A stretch of 64,000 nt of DNA. Source: Monoplex corrugatus. Taxonomy: Eukaryota > Mollusca > Gastropoda > Littorinimorpha > Ranellidae. The notes under the pieces were generated by a model. That model had not been told where the DNA came from, did no database searches, and saw only the letters and a list, made by a program, of their open reading frames with translations. Numbering within the stretch: the stretch's first letter is position 1; each line of letters opens with the position of its first letter. The stretch is taken from the NCBI GenBank assembly GCA_030674185.1, contig JAPXFY010000031.1, positions 38,547,532-38,611,531 of the forward strand, written 5' to 3'. This document shows positions 1-9,363 of the stretch, in pieces. The translations under genes and the position numbers were made by a program.

Positions 1-415
1 TATTTGTTAAGTTGGCTAGTTATTTATTTAGTCAGTTATTGACCATTTTGAGGGTCTTACGGATTGGGCTTTGGCTACTGGCAGATATGGTATGTCTTTG
101 TTAAGTTGGCTAGCTATTTATTTAGTCAGCTATTGACCATTTGGGGGGTCTTACAGATTGGCCTTTGGCTATTTGGCAGATATGGTATGTCTTTGTTGAA
201 TTAGCTAGCTATTCATTCAGTTAGTTATTGACCGTCTTTGGGAGCTTACACATTGGGCTTTGGCTACCTGGCAGAATTAGTAATATTTCGTTTGTTTAGT
301 TAGCTAGCAAGTTAGTTATTTAACTAGTTAGTTAAATCAGGTAAATATGACCATCTTTGGGGACTGTGCGATCACTTCCAGACTAGGCTTTGGCTTCCTG
401 GAAGATTTGACATGT
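1..415. repeat. Satellite-like tandem repeat, about 95-bp unit
   Basis: About four diverged units. Each has a GGCTAGCTATTTATTTAGTC-like segment, TTATTGACCAT, a TCTTACGGATTGGGCTTTGG-like segment and GGCAGATATGGTATG. Units start near 7, 101 and 197, and the fourth is disrupted. The array probably continues to the left of the window. Confidence 0.75.
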
Positions 416-445
416 ATTGATTGTTAGGTAGTACGTTGCTTGATA

Positions 446-785
446 CCCCCTTGGGGATGCTAGGGGCTCTTTCAGTATACATAGTATCCCCACCTTCTGG
501 AAATTCTGTGCTAGAAATGTCCTCTTTTCTATCACTCTCTTTGTTTGTTTAAATTTGTATTCACGAATGATTTCTAAATCCCCTGTGCGATAAATTGGAC
601 GGAGTGGTCAGCGCTAGGGGCATCTCCTTAGATTATGCACGCGAATGCATTGATATGTGTACTTTACTTTCTGTTTCTTTTTTTTTTTTCCTGTTGAAGT
701 ATTGTGTATGTTTTGAAACGGTTATAATCCTGATATGGCTATACGCAGTCGGCCGGGCTTTAAACAAAAATGATATTGATAATAG
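446..785 (+). repeat. Interspersed repeat family A, internally deleted copy
   Basis: The head has GGGGATGCTAGGGGCTCTTT and the tail ends GGGCTTTAAACAAAAATGAT. Longer copies lie at 16893, 32596 and 39397, and fragments at 36236 and 37903. Compared with those, about 200 bp of the middle are missing. No protein is encoded. A SINE or other non-autonomous element is likely, class unknown. Confidence 0.7.
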
Positions 786-864
786 TACCTTGCTTGATGG
801 TTAGTGATTTGGCATATATACATAAGATCTCACCAACAGCGACTCCTTGACTGCACTGGGCCGT

Positions 865-1003
865 ACGGAACGGTGTTAGTAACAGGAAGAGCAAAGCCGT
901 GGTCAACAGTGCAGCTGACAGCAATGCAGAAGTCTACATAAATGGCCAGAAACTGGAAGAGGTCGACAGTTTCAAGTGTCTTGGAGCTACCCTAACCAAA
1001 GAT
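865..1003 (+). pseudogene. Non-LTR retrotransposon RT fragment
   Basis: The frame reads a typical segment after the RT palm: INGQKLEEVDSFKCLGATL, as in LINEs where an INGQ..LE.V..FKYLG motif follows the catalytic region. Only about 45 codons survive, and the reading ends in a poly-T tract. Clade not assigned. Confidence 0.6.
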
Positions 1004-1028
1004 TTTTTTTTTCAGGATCATGGCTCTC

Positions 1029-1350
1029 AGGGAGATTACCTTTATGCTCACCTTTCTCTTTCGTCCCATTTTCTATGCTACCGTAATGGCCACAGAAGCT
1101 GCCACAGGTTTGTTTGTTTTTTTTTGTTTTTTTTTTACAATGTGATGATGATGATGATGTTGATGTCGATGAAGATGATAATTATGATGCGACGGAGTTC
1201 CATCTACGATTGAGACTGTGTGACAGGACATCATCATCATCGCATTATAAAAACTGTGCCAGCTTCTGTGGACATTAAGGTGGAGTAGAAAATAGTACCA
1301 AAAAAGAAAAAAAAAAGGCAGGTGAGCACAAAGGTAAACTCCATTGAGTG
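1029..1350. repeat. Inverted pair of an interspersed repeat
   Basis: The left arm (1029-1155) contains ATGGCCACAGAAGCTGCCAC followed by an ATG-rich run. The right arm (1229-1350) is its diverged reverse complement, with the same GCTCACCT, CCATTTTCTA-like and CAGAAGCTGGCACAG landmarks. A third copy lies at 56781-56955. Confidence 0.6.
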
Positions 1351-1497
1351 CGATGGTCCTACAAGAAAATCTATCGTGATAACCTGGCAGACGTTTTGAG
1401 CCTGCGCAAAACCCTCTACACTGGCAAGATGGTGAAATGGAGGTGGGAAGGGGACTTAAGAAACACTTAGCTAACACCTCTAGAATAACTGGAGCAT

Positions 1498-1731
1498 TAA
1501 CCCTTTGACTCCCTCTCCCTGTCCACCAGCATCCTGCGTTGCTAACCATGTGAGCAAAGCAAAAACGTAACCCTTTGACTCTCTCACCTTATCCACCAGC
1601 TAGCTGCAGGAAGCTGGTAGATTGGGCGAGGGAGTCAAAGGGTTTAGTTTTTGCAGTCGGTAGACAGGGTGCGGGAGTCAAAGGGTTAAGTTTTTCAGTT
1701 GGTAGATAGGGTGCGGGAGTGAAAGAGTTAA
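1498..1731. mobile_element. TTAA-bounded foldback MITE-like element, copy 1
   Basis: It begins TTAACCCTTTGACTCCC and ends with a diverged reverse complement plus TTAA. The interior repeats the motif in both orientations around CTGCAGGAAGCTGGT, so it can fold on itself. Related copies are at 33263-33469, 50135-50293 and 57770-57850. TTAA targets with CCCTTT-type ends are known for piggyBac-related elements; that assignment is inference. Confidence 0.6.
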
Positions 1732-1774
1732 GGAGGGCAGGTCAGTTTACTATGTTTCAGGCGGGCATTGGACT

Positions 1775-2062
1775 CACTACATCAGGAGTCAGACATAAAA
1801 AGAACGTCAATGAAGATTAGGAAAAGACAAACAACATTTATAGGACATTTTATGAGGCAAGAGAAATTAGAGTACCTAGTCACACAACAGGAAAGCTGGA
1901 GGGAAAGAGAGCACCAGGTAGACACAGGGAGAAAACACTGGACGGACTTGCGGCGTGGATGAAGACAGAGAGGGTGGGAGATGCACTTGCAGCAACAAAG
2001 AATAGATTCGGATGGAGGGCCATGATCGCCAACGCCATGCAGCAGGGCACATGATGATGATG
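1775..2062 (+). mobile_element. RTE-like LINE, 3' fragment
   Basis: The decayed C-terminal coding end is readable: KIRKRQTTFIGHFMR, a GKLEGKRAPGR-type block, then IANAM.QGT. A GAT/ATG triplet tail follows. The same 3' end occurs at 13985, 33685 (reverse), 37418, 52640-55395 and 57935. RTE-clade elements commonly end in short tandem repeats. Confidence 0.7.
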
Positions 2063-2283
2063 ATGACATTCAGATCTTGAGTCCACAGCTCTGTCAACAG
2101 AATCAGACGACAATTCAGTTCAGTTCAGTTGCTCCCACGTTATGCGAAACTTGAGGCAAAGTGCTGTCCTCTGGGATCGGTCGACAGTCAGCACCCTGAT
2201 GTCATTCTAGCTTTTGTTTACCCACTGGTATTTCTGGATGGTTTGTTGCCAGTTAGTCTTGGGCCGGCATCTCTTTCGTTTTC

Positions 2284-2445
2284 CCTTAGATTCAGTGTCA
2301 GTTTCAGTTTCTCAAGATGATGTCTCCACGCTCGGAATGAATTTCATAAGCACTAACGTTACAGGTGCCACGTGATGGTGATCGTGAGAAAGCCTAAAGC
2401 CTGCACAAGCCCATGACCTAAGCAGGTCCTGAAGTCCTAATGTTC
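2284..2445 (+). repeat. Interspersed repeat family C
   Basis: TCAGTTTCAGTTTCTC, ATGTCTCC, GGAATGAATTTCAT and CAGGTGCCA landmarks are shared with 29787-29945 (+) and 38180-38312 (reverse). Non-coding; class unknown, possibly SINE-like. Confidence 0.6.
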
Positions 2446-2639
2446 AGATCGCTCAGAGACTCCATTCTCATCTTCGAGAGTGAAGTTAGGATAGTGTTTG
2501 CTGACCGCGGGAAGAAAATTCAGGCCTTGGAGATCAAGTGCCTGGGGAAACTGCTTTGCGTGTTCTGTTTCAAGTATAAAAAAATGAGTAGGGATGGAGC
2601 AAAATCAACCCTCTTTTTTTTTCCACCATAGCACTTAGC

Positions 2640-3110
2640 GAGTCCTGTAGGAGGGTGCCATGATATGTGGCCAAGCCACTTCAAACACCATTTGCTTATC
2701 TTATGGGAAAATGGAGGTTGATTGGACTGTTCTCTGACTTTGTCGTTGATTATGAAGTGACTTCGTTTTTCTTAAGCATTTCGAGTCGAAAACTTCCATC
2801 CTGGATTTCAAGTGCCAGATTTTGCAGCCATAGAAGAGTTCGGAATTGTAGAATGGAATCTTGGTTTTTAAAGAGAACTTTCTTGCTTGCCCAGAGTCTG
2901 ATCAGTTGCTTTAAGGCTGCTGATGTTTTACCTATTCTGCAATTGATTTCTTGACTTATATCGTCTTAGTTGTTGAGTGATTTTCTTAGGTAGGTGAAGT
3001 TATCAATAATTTCTATTTTGTATTGACCTTTGTAAACATCAGTTGGTGACTGGGTGATCACCATTAAGTATCTCTTTTGTCTTTTTGCCGCTGATTGCTA
3101 AACCCAGCTC
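2640..3110 (-). pseudogene. Decayed LINE, RT C-terminal part
   Basis: The reverse strand reads pieces of an RT C-terminus in several frames: SGKKTKEILN, IEIIDNFTYL, INCRIGKTSAALKQLI, and KWLGHISWHPP at the end. Many stops and frameshifts. Clade unknown. Confidence 0.55.
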
Positions 3111-3221
3111 TTCAGACCAACCGTGCATTTAAAATGATGATATATATCTATGTATGTATGTGTGTGTATATATATATATGTATATGTAGGGGAAGTTTCA
3201 ACAGTTGGGGGGTAGACATAA

Positions 3222-4253
3222 GAAGGAGCAGCCATGGGCTCCCCAGTAAGCCCAATAGTAGCCAACCTGTTCATGGAGGATTTTGAAGAGAAAGCATTGG
3301 CTTCTTTCCACTCCCCACCACGATACTGGGGGCGCTACGTAGACGACACCATGACTATCCTCCCCCAGCAACTGGTCGAACAGTTCACAGAACATCTGAA
3401 CAACCAACACCCAGCCATCAAATTCACGAGGGAAGTGGAACAGAACAACTCCATAGCCATGCTGGACACCCTCATCACCAGAACTGATGGCATTCTATCC
3501 TTCTCGGTCTACCGTAAACCAACTCATACGGACCAATATTTACAGTTCGACAGCCACCAGCCCCTTGAACACAAACTGGGAGTGATTCGAACCCTTACCC
3601 ACAGAGCTAACACCATATGCAGTACCCAAGAGGCAAAAGACAAGGAGACAAACCACCTGAAAAAAGTGCTCACCATCTCGGGCTACAAAAAGTGGGCCTG
3701 GAACAGCCAGGGAGGCAGGAAATCCAACACCGCATCCCAACAGCCAGTGAAACAACACCAGCGCAAGGGACACATCACCATCCCATACGTAGGAGGTGTG
3801 AGTGACGCTCTGTCCAGAAAGATCAGAAAACTGGGGGTGGCTGTACATTCCAAACCTTCCAACACCATACGCAGCCAGCTGGTCACCCCCAAGGACAAAA
3901 CCAGCAAACTCGACAAAGCTGGCATTATATACAGAATAGACTGCCAGGACTGTAACCAACATTATGTCGGTGAAACTGAACGCCCCCTTCAGAAGAGACT
4001 AACAGAACACAAGAGGGACTCTTCTCCAGTAGGAGCTCACCTACACGCCGAAAAACATCAATTCAGTGCGGACAATGTCAACATCCTGGACAGAGAAAAT
4101 AAGTGGTTCCAGCGAGGAGTCAAGGAGGCCATCTACATCGCAGCCACCAACCCCCCGCTCAACAGGGACCGGGGCCGTTACACCCTGCCCCCGGTGTACC
4201 ATTCTCTGATTCGATCTCGTGAACTGGGTTCATCCCATGTTCGCGAGATCTGA
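3222..4253 (+). CDS. Penelope-like element: RT end plus GIY-YIG endonuclease, 5'-truncated
   Basis: The open frame encodes the last part of a Penelope-type reverse transcriptase and a C-terminal GIY-YIG endonuclease. Starting from the frame's [18 protein letters not shown] block (RT motif 4), it passes the catalytic YVDD (near 3340) and the AMLDTLI and [13 protein letters not shown] blocks. A linker leads to [19 protein letters not shown] near 3925, the GIY-YIG core with the expected downstream arginines and EH. It stops at 4251-4253. The upstream two-thirds of the RT is absent, cut off beside a TA-rich microsatellite. No internal stop is seen, so the truncation may be recent. The combination RT + GIY-YIG is diagnostic of Penelope-like elements. 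Confidence 0.88.
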   Translation, partial: EGAAMGSPVSPIVANLFMEDFEEKALASFHSPPRYWGRYVDDTMTILPQQLVEQFTEHLNNQHPAIKFTREVEQNNSIAMLDTLITRTDGILSFSVYRKPTHTDQYLQFDSHQPLEHKLGVIRTLTHRANTICSTQEAKDKETNHLKKVLTISGYKKWAWNSQGGRKSNTASQQPVKQHQRKGHITIPYVGGVSDALSRKIRKLGVAVHSKPSNTIRSQLVTPKDKTSKLDKAGIIYRIDCQDCNQHYVGETERPLQKRLTEHKRDSSPVGAHLHAEKHQFSADNVNILDRENKWFQRGVKEAIYIAATNPPLNRDRGRYTLPPVYHSLIRSRELGSSHVREI

Positions 4254-4375
4254 GTAGAGATTCACGCAGACAGCATTAGAGCGCTGACGAAGATGGCGAG
4301 AACGCCATCGAAAGCTACGGAACTGTGAGTAGCGATTTTTACACTGTTGGGAGACCTTGTTCTTCAAAATTGGTA
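4254..4375 (+). other. Penelope-like 3' non-coding end with hammerhead-like motif
   Basis: After the stop codon, CTGACGA (4284-4290) is followed by a perfect 7-bp stem, GATGGCG/CGCCATC, closed by AGAA. GAAA (4310-4313) comes directly after. This resembles the core of hammerhead ribozymes reported in Penelope-like elements. One extra A before stem II and the lack of a clear cleavage triplet make activity uncertain. Confidence 0.45.
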
Positions 4376-4377
4376 GC

Positions 4378-4411
4378 ATTATATATATGTATACATATAT
4401 GTATATGTATA

Positions 4412-4464
<53 letters not shown>

Positions 4465-4609
4465 ATATATGTACATATGCATACACATATATATGTATGT
4501 GGTATGTAAGTACATATATATATATGTGCATATATATATATATATATATATAACAAATGTATATATGTGTGTGCATGCATCTATCTATCTATACATATAT
4601 ATGCATATA

Positions 4610-4660
<51 letters not shown>

Positions 4661-4678
4661 ATATATATATATATAGAC

Positions 4679-4720
<42 letters not shown>

Positions 4721-4735
4721 TGTATGTATTCTATA
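4378..4735. repeat. TA/TATG microsatellite
   Basis: Compound TATA, TACATA and TATG repeats. The open frames here come from the repeat and are not genes. Confidence 0.95.
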
Positions 4736-4915
4736 GTTTGCTAGACATGAGTAAGTAAATCGTAGATGTAAGTTTGTCGGTTCATACTCTGTAGTCAAAA
4801 CCAGTAGCAGCGAAAGGTGTCATTAATCTCACCGTGACTCGCCAGAGGGCAAACCCCAGAAAACACCCTCCTCCTCCCCCCCTTTTTTTTCCCACCCCAA
4901 CCCCCCTCCCTCCAG

Positions 4916-5226
4916 CTGCATGATCAGTTTTAGTGACAGAGAAGAAGAGTCGTTGGTCCCTCTGTTTCAGAACTTAATCCGAAGGAGCCACCTGCTGTCC
5001 CTGTTGTTGTTCGTGCCATGCACGGCGGGTCTGTTCATATCTTTCTACACCAGCTTCACCCTCCTCCTCTTCTTCAGCGTCATATACGGCCTCTTCTGCA
5101 TCGTCTACTTTTCCATGTTGCCCGTGGTGATGGTGGACCTGATGGGACTGGACAAGCTGCCCAAGGTCATCGGCTTCGGTGGGCTCTTCCAGGGCGTTTT
5201 AGCGGCCGCTAGCCATGTTTTGATAG
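4916..5226 (+). CDS. Orphan exon of an SLC16-like monocarboxylate transporter
   Basis: This looks like an internal exon of a major-facilitator transporter. A strong pyrimidine tract and CAG end at 4915, and a GTAAGA donor starts at 5227. The frame (first full codon 4917) has about three hydrophobic segments: LLSLLLFVPCTAGLFIS, LLLFFSVIYGLFCIVYFS, and a last one around VIGFGGLFQGVLAAASHVLI. Between them, MLPVVMVDLMGLDKL matches the SLC16 signature P.V.VDL.GL..L...G...LFQG of helices 9-10. About 103 codons; GC-rich compared with its surroundings. No flanking exons were recognised in the window, so this is either one exon of a gene with very long introns or a relic. Substrate cannot be inferred. 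Confidence 0.62.
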
Positions 5227-5345
5227 GTAAGACGATGGTGATGATGATGATGATAGGTAAGATGATGATGATGATGACAGGTAAGATGATAATGATGGTG
5301 ATGATAGGTAAGGTAATAATGATGATGACGATAAGTAAGATGATC
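5224..5345 (+). repeat. Minisatellite that repeats the 5' splice donor
   Basis: The donor after the SLC16-like exon, ATAGGTAAGA, sits in a unit of about 27 bp made of GGTAAG plus ATG triplets. Four further units follow, carrying ATAGGTAAGAT, ACAGGTAAGAT, ATAGGTAAGGT and ATAAGTAAGAT. Each has a near-consensus donor. Confidence 0.8.
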
Positions 5346-5379
5346 ATGATGATCATGATGATAATAATAAAACTACTAC

Positions 5380-5452
5380 TACTACTGATGCTACTACTGC
5401 TACTACTACCGATGCCACTACTACTATTGATGCTGCTTCTGGTGCTGCTACT

Positions 5453-5484
<32 letters not shown>

Positions 5485-5579
5485 AATAATTTTACTTATG
5501 TAGGGCAAAGACACTATCAGCGACAGGAAAAAAGATAAAATCAGGGTTTTACTACTACTATTGTACTACTACAACAACA

Positions 5580-5616
<37 letters not shown>

Positions 5617-5682
5617 TTAATAATTTCACTTACATGGCGCAAAGACACTCTTAACCACAGGAAAAAGGTGAAATCAAGGTTG

Positions 5683-5757
<75 letters not shown>

Positions 5758-5873
5758 CCACCACCACCACCCCCTACCACCACCACCACCACCACCACCA
5801 CCACCACCACCACCACCACCACCACCACCACCACCACCACCACCTCCTCCTCCTCCTCCTCCTCCTCCTCCTC
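5380..5873. repeat. CTA/CAC/CTC triplet repeats with a duplicated 135-bp module
   Basis: Long runs of TAC (5683-5756), CAC (5757-5843) and CTC (5844-5873). A module with GGCAAAGACACT, ACAGGAAAAA and ATCAGGGTT occurs at about 5485-5560 and again at 5617-5690, each followed by TAC repeats. Confidence 0.9.
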
Positions 5874-5884
5874 TTTGTCAAGCG

Positions 5885-6117
5885 TTTTTTTTCCTTCAGT
5901 TTTTGTATTTGGTGTTTGGTCATTTGTAATCTTATGTGTACGCTTGACAAAGGCCAGTTGGCCGAAAATTTGCACCTGTCTTGTCTGATTTTATTAAATA
6001 CGCGTTCTGATTCCTTTCTTTTTTATTTTTATTTTTTTTGTTTTTTTTGTTTTTTGGCGTGTGTTTTCTGGTTCCCGTTTGCTTGAACGCGGGCAGTCAC
6101 ACTTGTTTTGGATCATA
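5885..6117 (+). mobile_element. Repeat family H, left arm of an inverted pair
   Basis: Contains GTATTTGGTGTTTGGTC, CGCTTGACAAAGGCCAGTTG, GGCCGAAAATTTGCACC and AAATACGCGTTCTGATTC, then GCTTGAACGCGGGCAGTC. The reverse complement follows at 6352-6600. The core TTGACAAA / GGCC-AGTT-GGCC / GAAA resembles a degenerate hammerhead. Confidence 0.65.
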
Positions 6118-6179
6118 CGCTGGATCAAAACAACCTAAACAAAACATGGTGGCCGCACTGAGCTTTTGTGAATCGTTCA

Positions 6180-6345
6180 AAGAGAGATGCAGGCACCTGC
6201 AGTGTTGGTCAAGAAATCTGAGCAGCACTCTGAATGATGTATCCATAAAGCGCATTAGACTCAGCTGCTTGGTACCAGTCTTCCCAACGAACCCATTGCA
6301 TGCTCAACATTGGGTTGGAACCGTTAAGGTTCGAAAAATTTCACA
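6180..6345 (-). mobile_element. SINE S2 fragment between the family H arms
   Basis: Matches the reverse-strand SINE at 56965-57262 through GCA(G/C)..ACCTGCA, GATGTATCCATAAAGCG-like, GTACCAGTCTTCCCAACGA-like and GCCC(A/T)..GGTT blocks. Both ends of the SINE are missing. Confidence 0.55.
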
Positions 6346-6351
6346 GTAATC

Positions 6352-6600
6352 CAAAACAAGTGTGACTGCCCACGCTCAAGCAAACAGGAACCAGGGAAAA
6401 CAAAAAAACAAAAACAAAACAAAACAAAACAAAACAAAACAAAACAAAACAAAAAAACCCACGAAAATAGAACCAGAACGCATATTTAAGACAACCAGAC
6501 AAGACAGGCGCAAATTTTGGGCCAACTGGCCTTTGTCAAGCGTGAATGTAAGATCACAAACGAATAAACACCAAATACAGTAATTAGGAGAAAACCACGA
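6352..6600 (-). mobile_element. Repeat family H, right arm of the inverted pair
   Basis: Reverse complement of 5885-6117. It starts ACAAGTGTGACTGCCC and includes GGCCAACTGGCCTTTGTCAA and ACAAACGAATAAACACC. An AAAAC repeat expands the middle. Confidence 0.65.
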
Positions 6601-6789
6601 AAAACTTCTCTGCTGCTTCGTCCAGTGGGAGAAAAAGTCCAAAAGTTTCACAGTAAGTTGTGGGACTGAAAGGGTTCTGTATCCACGACCTTCCAGTCAG
6701 TGGTCTGTGGCGTGCTCACCACCATGCCACGTTATCTGACCTTTTCCTTGTTGATGTGTTTGGTATTTACACCTAGGTATCAATAGGTC

Positions 6790-6865
6790 CGTAAGTCAAG
6801 TGGGTACATGTTGGTCTTCCAGTCAGAAGGTCCTGGGTGTTTGACTCGCCTAGACATCTCCATCT
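6790..6865 (+). mobile_element. SINE S1, 5' part before an internal expansion
   Basis: A tRNA-like promoter end is suggested by GGGTGTTTGACTCGCC, a degenerate B box. It runs directly into the first unit of the 101-bp array. The missing 3' part of the same SINE appears after the array, at 8250-8385. Confidence 0.5.
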
Positions 6866-8268
6866 GGTGAGTAAAGGATGGAGATTCTCCCTCCCCCCCA
6901 CCCACACCCCTAGACTTCGCCATCTGGTGAGTGAAGGATGGAGATTTCCCTACAATTCCCCCCCCCCCCCCTAGACTTCGCCATCTGGTGAGTGAAGGAT
7001 GGAGATTCCCCTAGACATCTCCATCTGGTGAGTAAAGGATGGAGATTCCCTCCCATCCCCCCACTCCCTGAACTCCCTCTGGTTAGTAAAGATGGAGATC
7101 CCCACCCACCCCTAGAGGTCATCTGGTAGTAAGAGTGGAGATTCTCACCCCCCCACCCCACCCCACTAGACTTGCCATCTGGTGAGTAAAGGATGGACAT
7201 TCCCCCCACCCCCATCCCCATCCCACTAGACTTCTCCATCTGGTGAGTAAAGGATGGAGAATTCCCCCACCCCCACCCCCAACCCCACTAAGACTTGGGA
7301 CCATATCATCTGGTGAGTAAAGGAGGGACATTCCCCCATCCCCCATCCCCCTAGACATCTCCATCTGGTGAGTAAAGGATGGAGAATTCCCCCACCCCTA
7401 GACTTCGCCATCTGGTGAGTAAAGGAGGGACATTCCCCCACCCCCATCCCCCTAGACATCTCCATCTGGTGAGTAAAGGATGGAGAATTCCCCCACCCCC
7501 TAGACTTGGCCATCTGGTGAGTAAAGGAGGGACATTCCCCACCCCCATCCCCCTAGACATCTCCATCTGGTGAGTAAAGGATGGAGAATTCCCCCACCCC
7601 CTAGACTTGGCCATCTGGTGAGTAAAGGAGGGACATTCCCCCACCCCCATCCCCCTAGACATCTCCATCTGGTGAGTAAAGGATGGAGAATTCCCCCACC
7701 CCTAGACTTGGCCATCTGGTGAGTAAAGGAGGGACATTCCCCCACCCCCATCCCCCTAGACATCTCCATCTGGTGAGTAAAGGATGGAGAATTCCCCCAC
7801 CCCTAGACTTGGCCATCTGGTGAGTAAAGGAGGGACATTCCCCCACCCCCATCCCCCTAGACATCTCCATCTGGTGAGTAAAGGATGGAGAATTCCCCCA
7901 CCCCTAGACTTCGCCATCTGGTGAGTAAAGGAGGGACATTCCCCCACCCCCATCCCCTAGACATCTCCATCTGGTGAGTAAAGGATGGAGAATTCCCCCA
8001 CCCCCTAGACTTGGCCATCTGGTGAGTAAAGGAGGGACATTCCCCCACCCCCATCCCCCTAGACATCTCCATCTGGTGAGTAAAGGATGGAGAATTCCCC
8101 CACCCCCTAGACTTGGCCATCTGGTGAGTAAAGGAGGGATATCCCACCTTAGACATCTCCATTTGGTGAGTAAAGGATGGAGAATTCCCCCATCCCCTAG
8201 ACTTCGCCATCTGGTGAGAAAAGATTGGAGATCCCACCTTAAACATCTCCATCTGGTGAGTTAAGACG
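6865..8268 (+). repeat. 101-bp dimeric minisatellite inside a SINE
   Basis: Two related monomers of about 50 bp alternate. One has CTAGACATCTCCATCTGGTG and AGTAAAGGATGGAGAATTCC; the other has CTAGACTTGGCCATCTGGTG and AGTAAAGGAGGGACATTCC. About 14 dimers, uniform in the middle (7340-8130) and degraded at both ends. Every monomer carries CTGGTGAGT, a donor-like sequence. Reverse frames read as 'FTHQMAKSRG' repeats but are not genes. Confidence 0.93.
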
Positions 8269-8390
8269 GAGACTTTTCCAATCTATGCTTTCGTGTGTAT
8301 ACGCAGCAGAATATCAAATGTGCTCGTGGAAGATCCTGTAAGTCATGTCAGTGGCTGGTTTATGGAAACATGAGAACACCCGGCATAACA
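8250..8390 (+). mobile_element. SINE S1, 3' part
   Basis: CTGGTGAGTTAAGACGGAG and CTTTTCCAATCT are followed by AGTCATGTCAGTGGCTGG, TTATGGAAACATGAGAACAC and CCGGCATAAC. The intact SINE at 44445-44735 has the same order of blocks. Confidence 0.6.
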
Positions 8391-8525
8391 ACAACAACAA
8401 TGATGATGATGATAATGATGATAATAATAACAACAATAATAATAATAATGTATTGATACGAATAGCGCTATATAAAAACGATTTATAATAATACTAATAA
8501 CAACAACAATAATAATATTTATTAC

Positions 8526-8556
<31 letters not shown>

Positions 8557-8703
8557 ATTATTATTATTATTGTTATTATTATTATTACAATGTAGTGATA
8601 CGAATGTTTGCAGGCAGCCTTCGTGATATGACCGGTAACTGTCACGAGTTTGAAGAATAGCGCTATGCAAAAACTATTTATAATAACAATAATAATGATA
8701 ATA
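8390..8703. repeat. AAT/ATT microsatellites with LINE-type GCGCTATATAAA tails
   Basis: AAT-rich runs surround two copies of a GCGCTATATAAA / GCGCTATGCAAA tail typical of CR1/L2-like LINE 3' ends. A segment at 8593-8648, CGAATGTTTGCAGGCAGCC and what follows, recurs at 12718-12768. Confidence 0.7.
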
Positions 8704-9363
8704 AGAAACCCTGGTGGAAATAAATTAGATCCATCAAAGGGCGCCAGCTCTGGAGAGCTACCCACGGCCATCTAGCTAAGGGAGTAAACCCTGACAGTAA
8801 ATCCGGTGTGGGGCCCCTAAGGCGGTTGGATGGCAAACTTTGTCACTTTCCGGCAGCTCCTGCGGCCGCGTTGGCACCAAAACGTAACAGCCCTGCTGTT
8901 CCTTTGGATCTGTCAGCGAGGTGGAGAGGGGGGACAAGTTGCATGGGCAACAGCCTGTCTTCCATATTACACTGCCCAGGCTTACATCCGTCCATTCATC
9001 CACAAACACTCTGCATCTACGACCTGGAGAGGACACTCCAGCCTCGCTACTAACACTAGTGTCGGCACAACACGGGAAGCAACGGATACCGGTGATAAGT
9101 CATTGCTCAACTGGCGTAGAGCTGACGCCAGAGGTTGCTTTTGACGGTGGGAGAGACCTTCGTGTCTTACTGGACAGCTACCGCCCGCCTAAGCTGGGCA
9201 GCCCCCAGCCAGTTAGGTGCTGTCCCGCCACGACCTACCTTCTTCATTGGGTGCATGAAGATTAGGAAAAAATCTGACAAGCAGGTCGTTAATTACCGCA
9301 CCAAACAAAAAGAAAAATTCAAATTCAAGAAACGGATCAGGAAAAGGATCAGCAGTGAAACTG

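Noticed and set aside
5018..5212. Overlapping frame in the SLC16-like exon
   Set aside because: Shadow frame of the membrane exon; composition is not protein-like.
6910..8264. Reverse frames with FTHQMAKSRG repeats
   Set aside because: Artefact of the 101-bp minisatellite in a SINE.
6865..8268. CRISPR-like regular repeats (also at 22500, 30296, 59510)
   Set aside because: The units are contiguous tandem copies without unique spacers, in a eukaryotic genome.
6865..8268. Array of functional splice donors (CTGGTGAGT in every unit)
   Set aside because: The sequence matches a donor by chance inside a SINE-derived unit. There is no coding exon nearby; left as a curiosity only.
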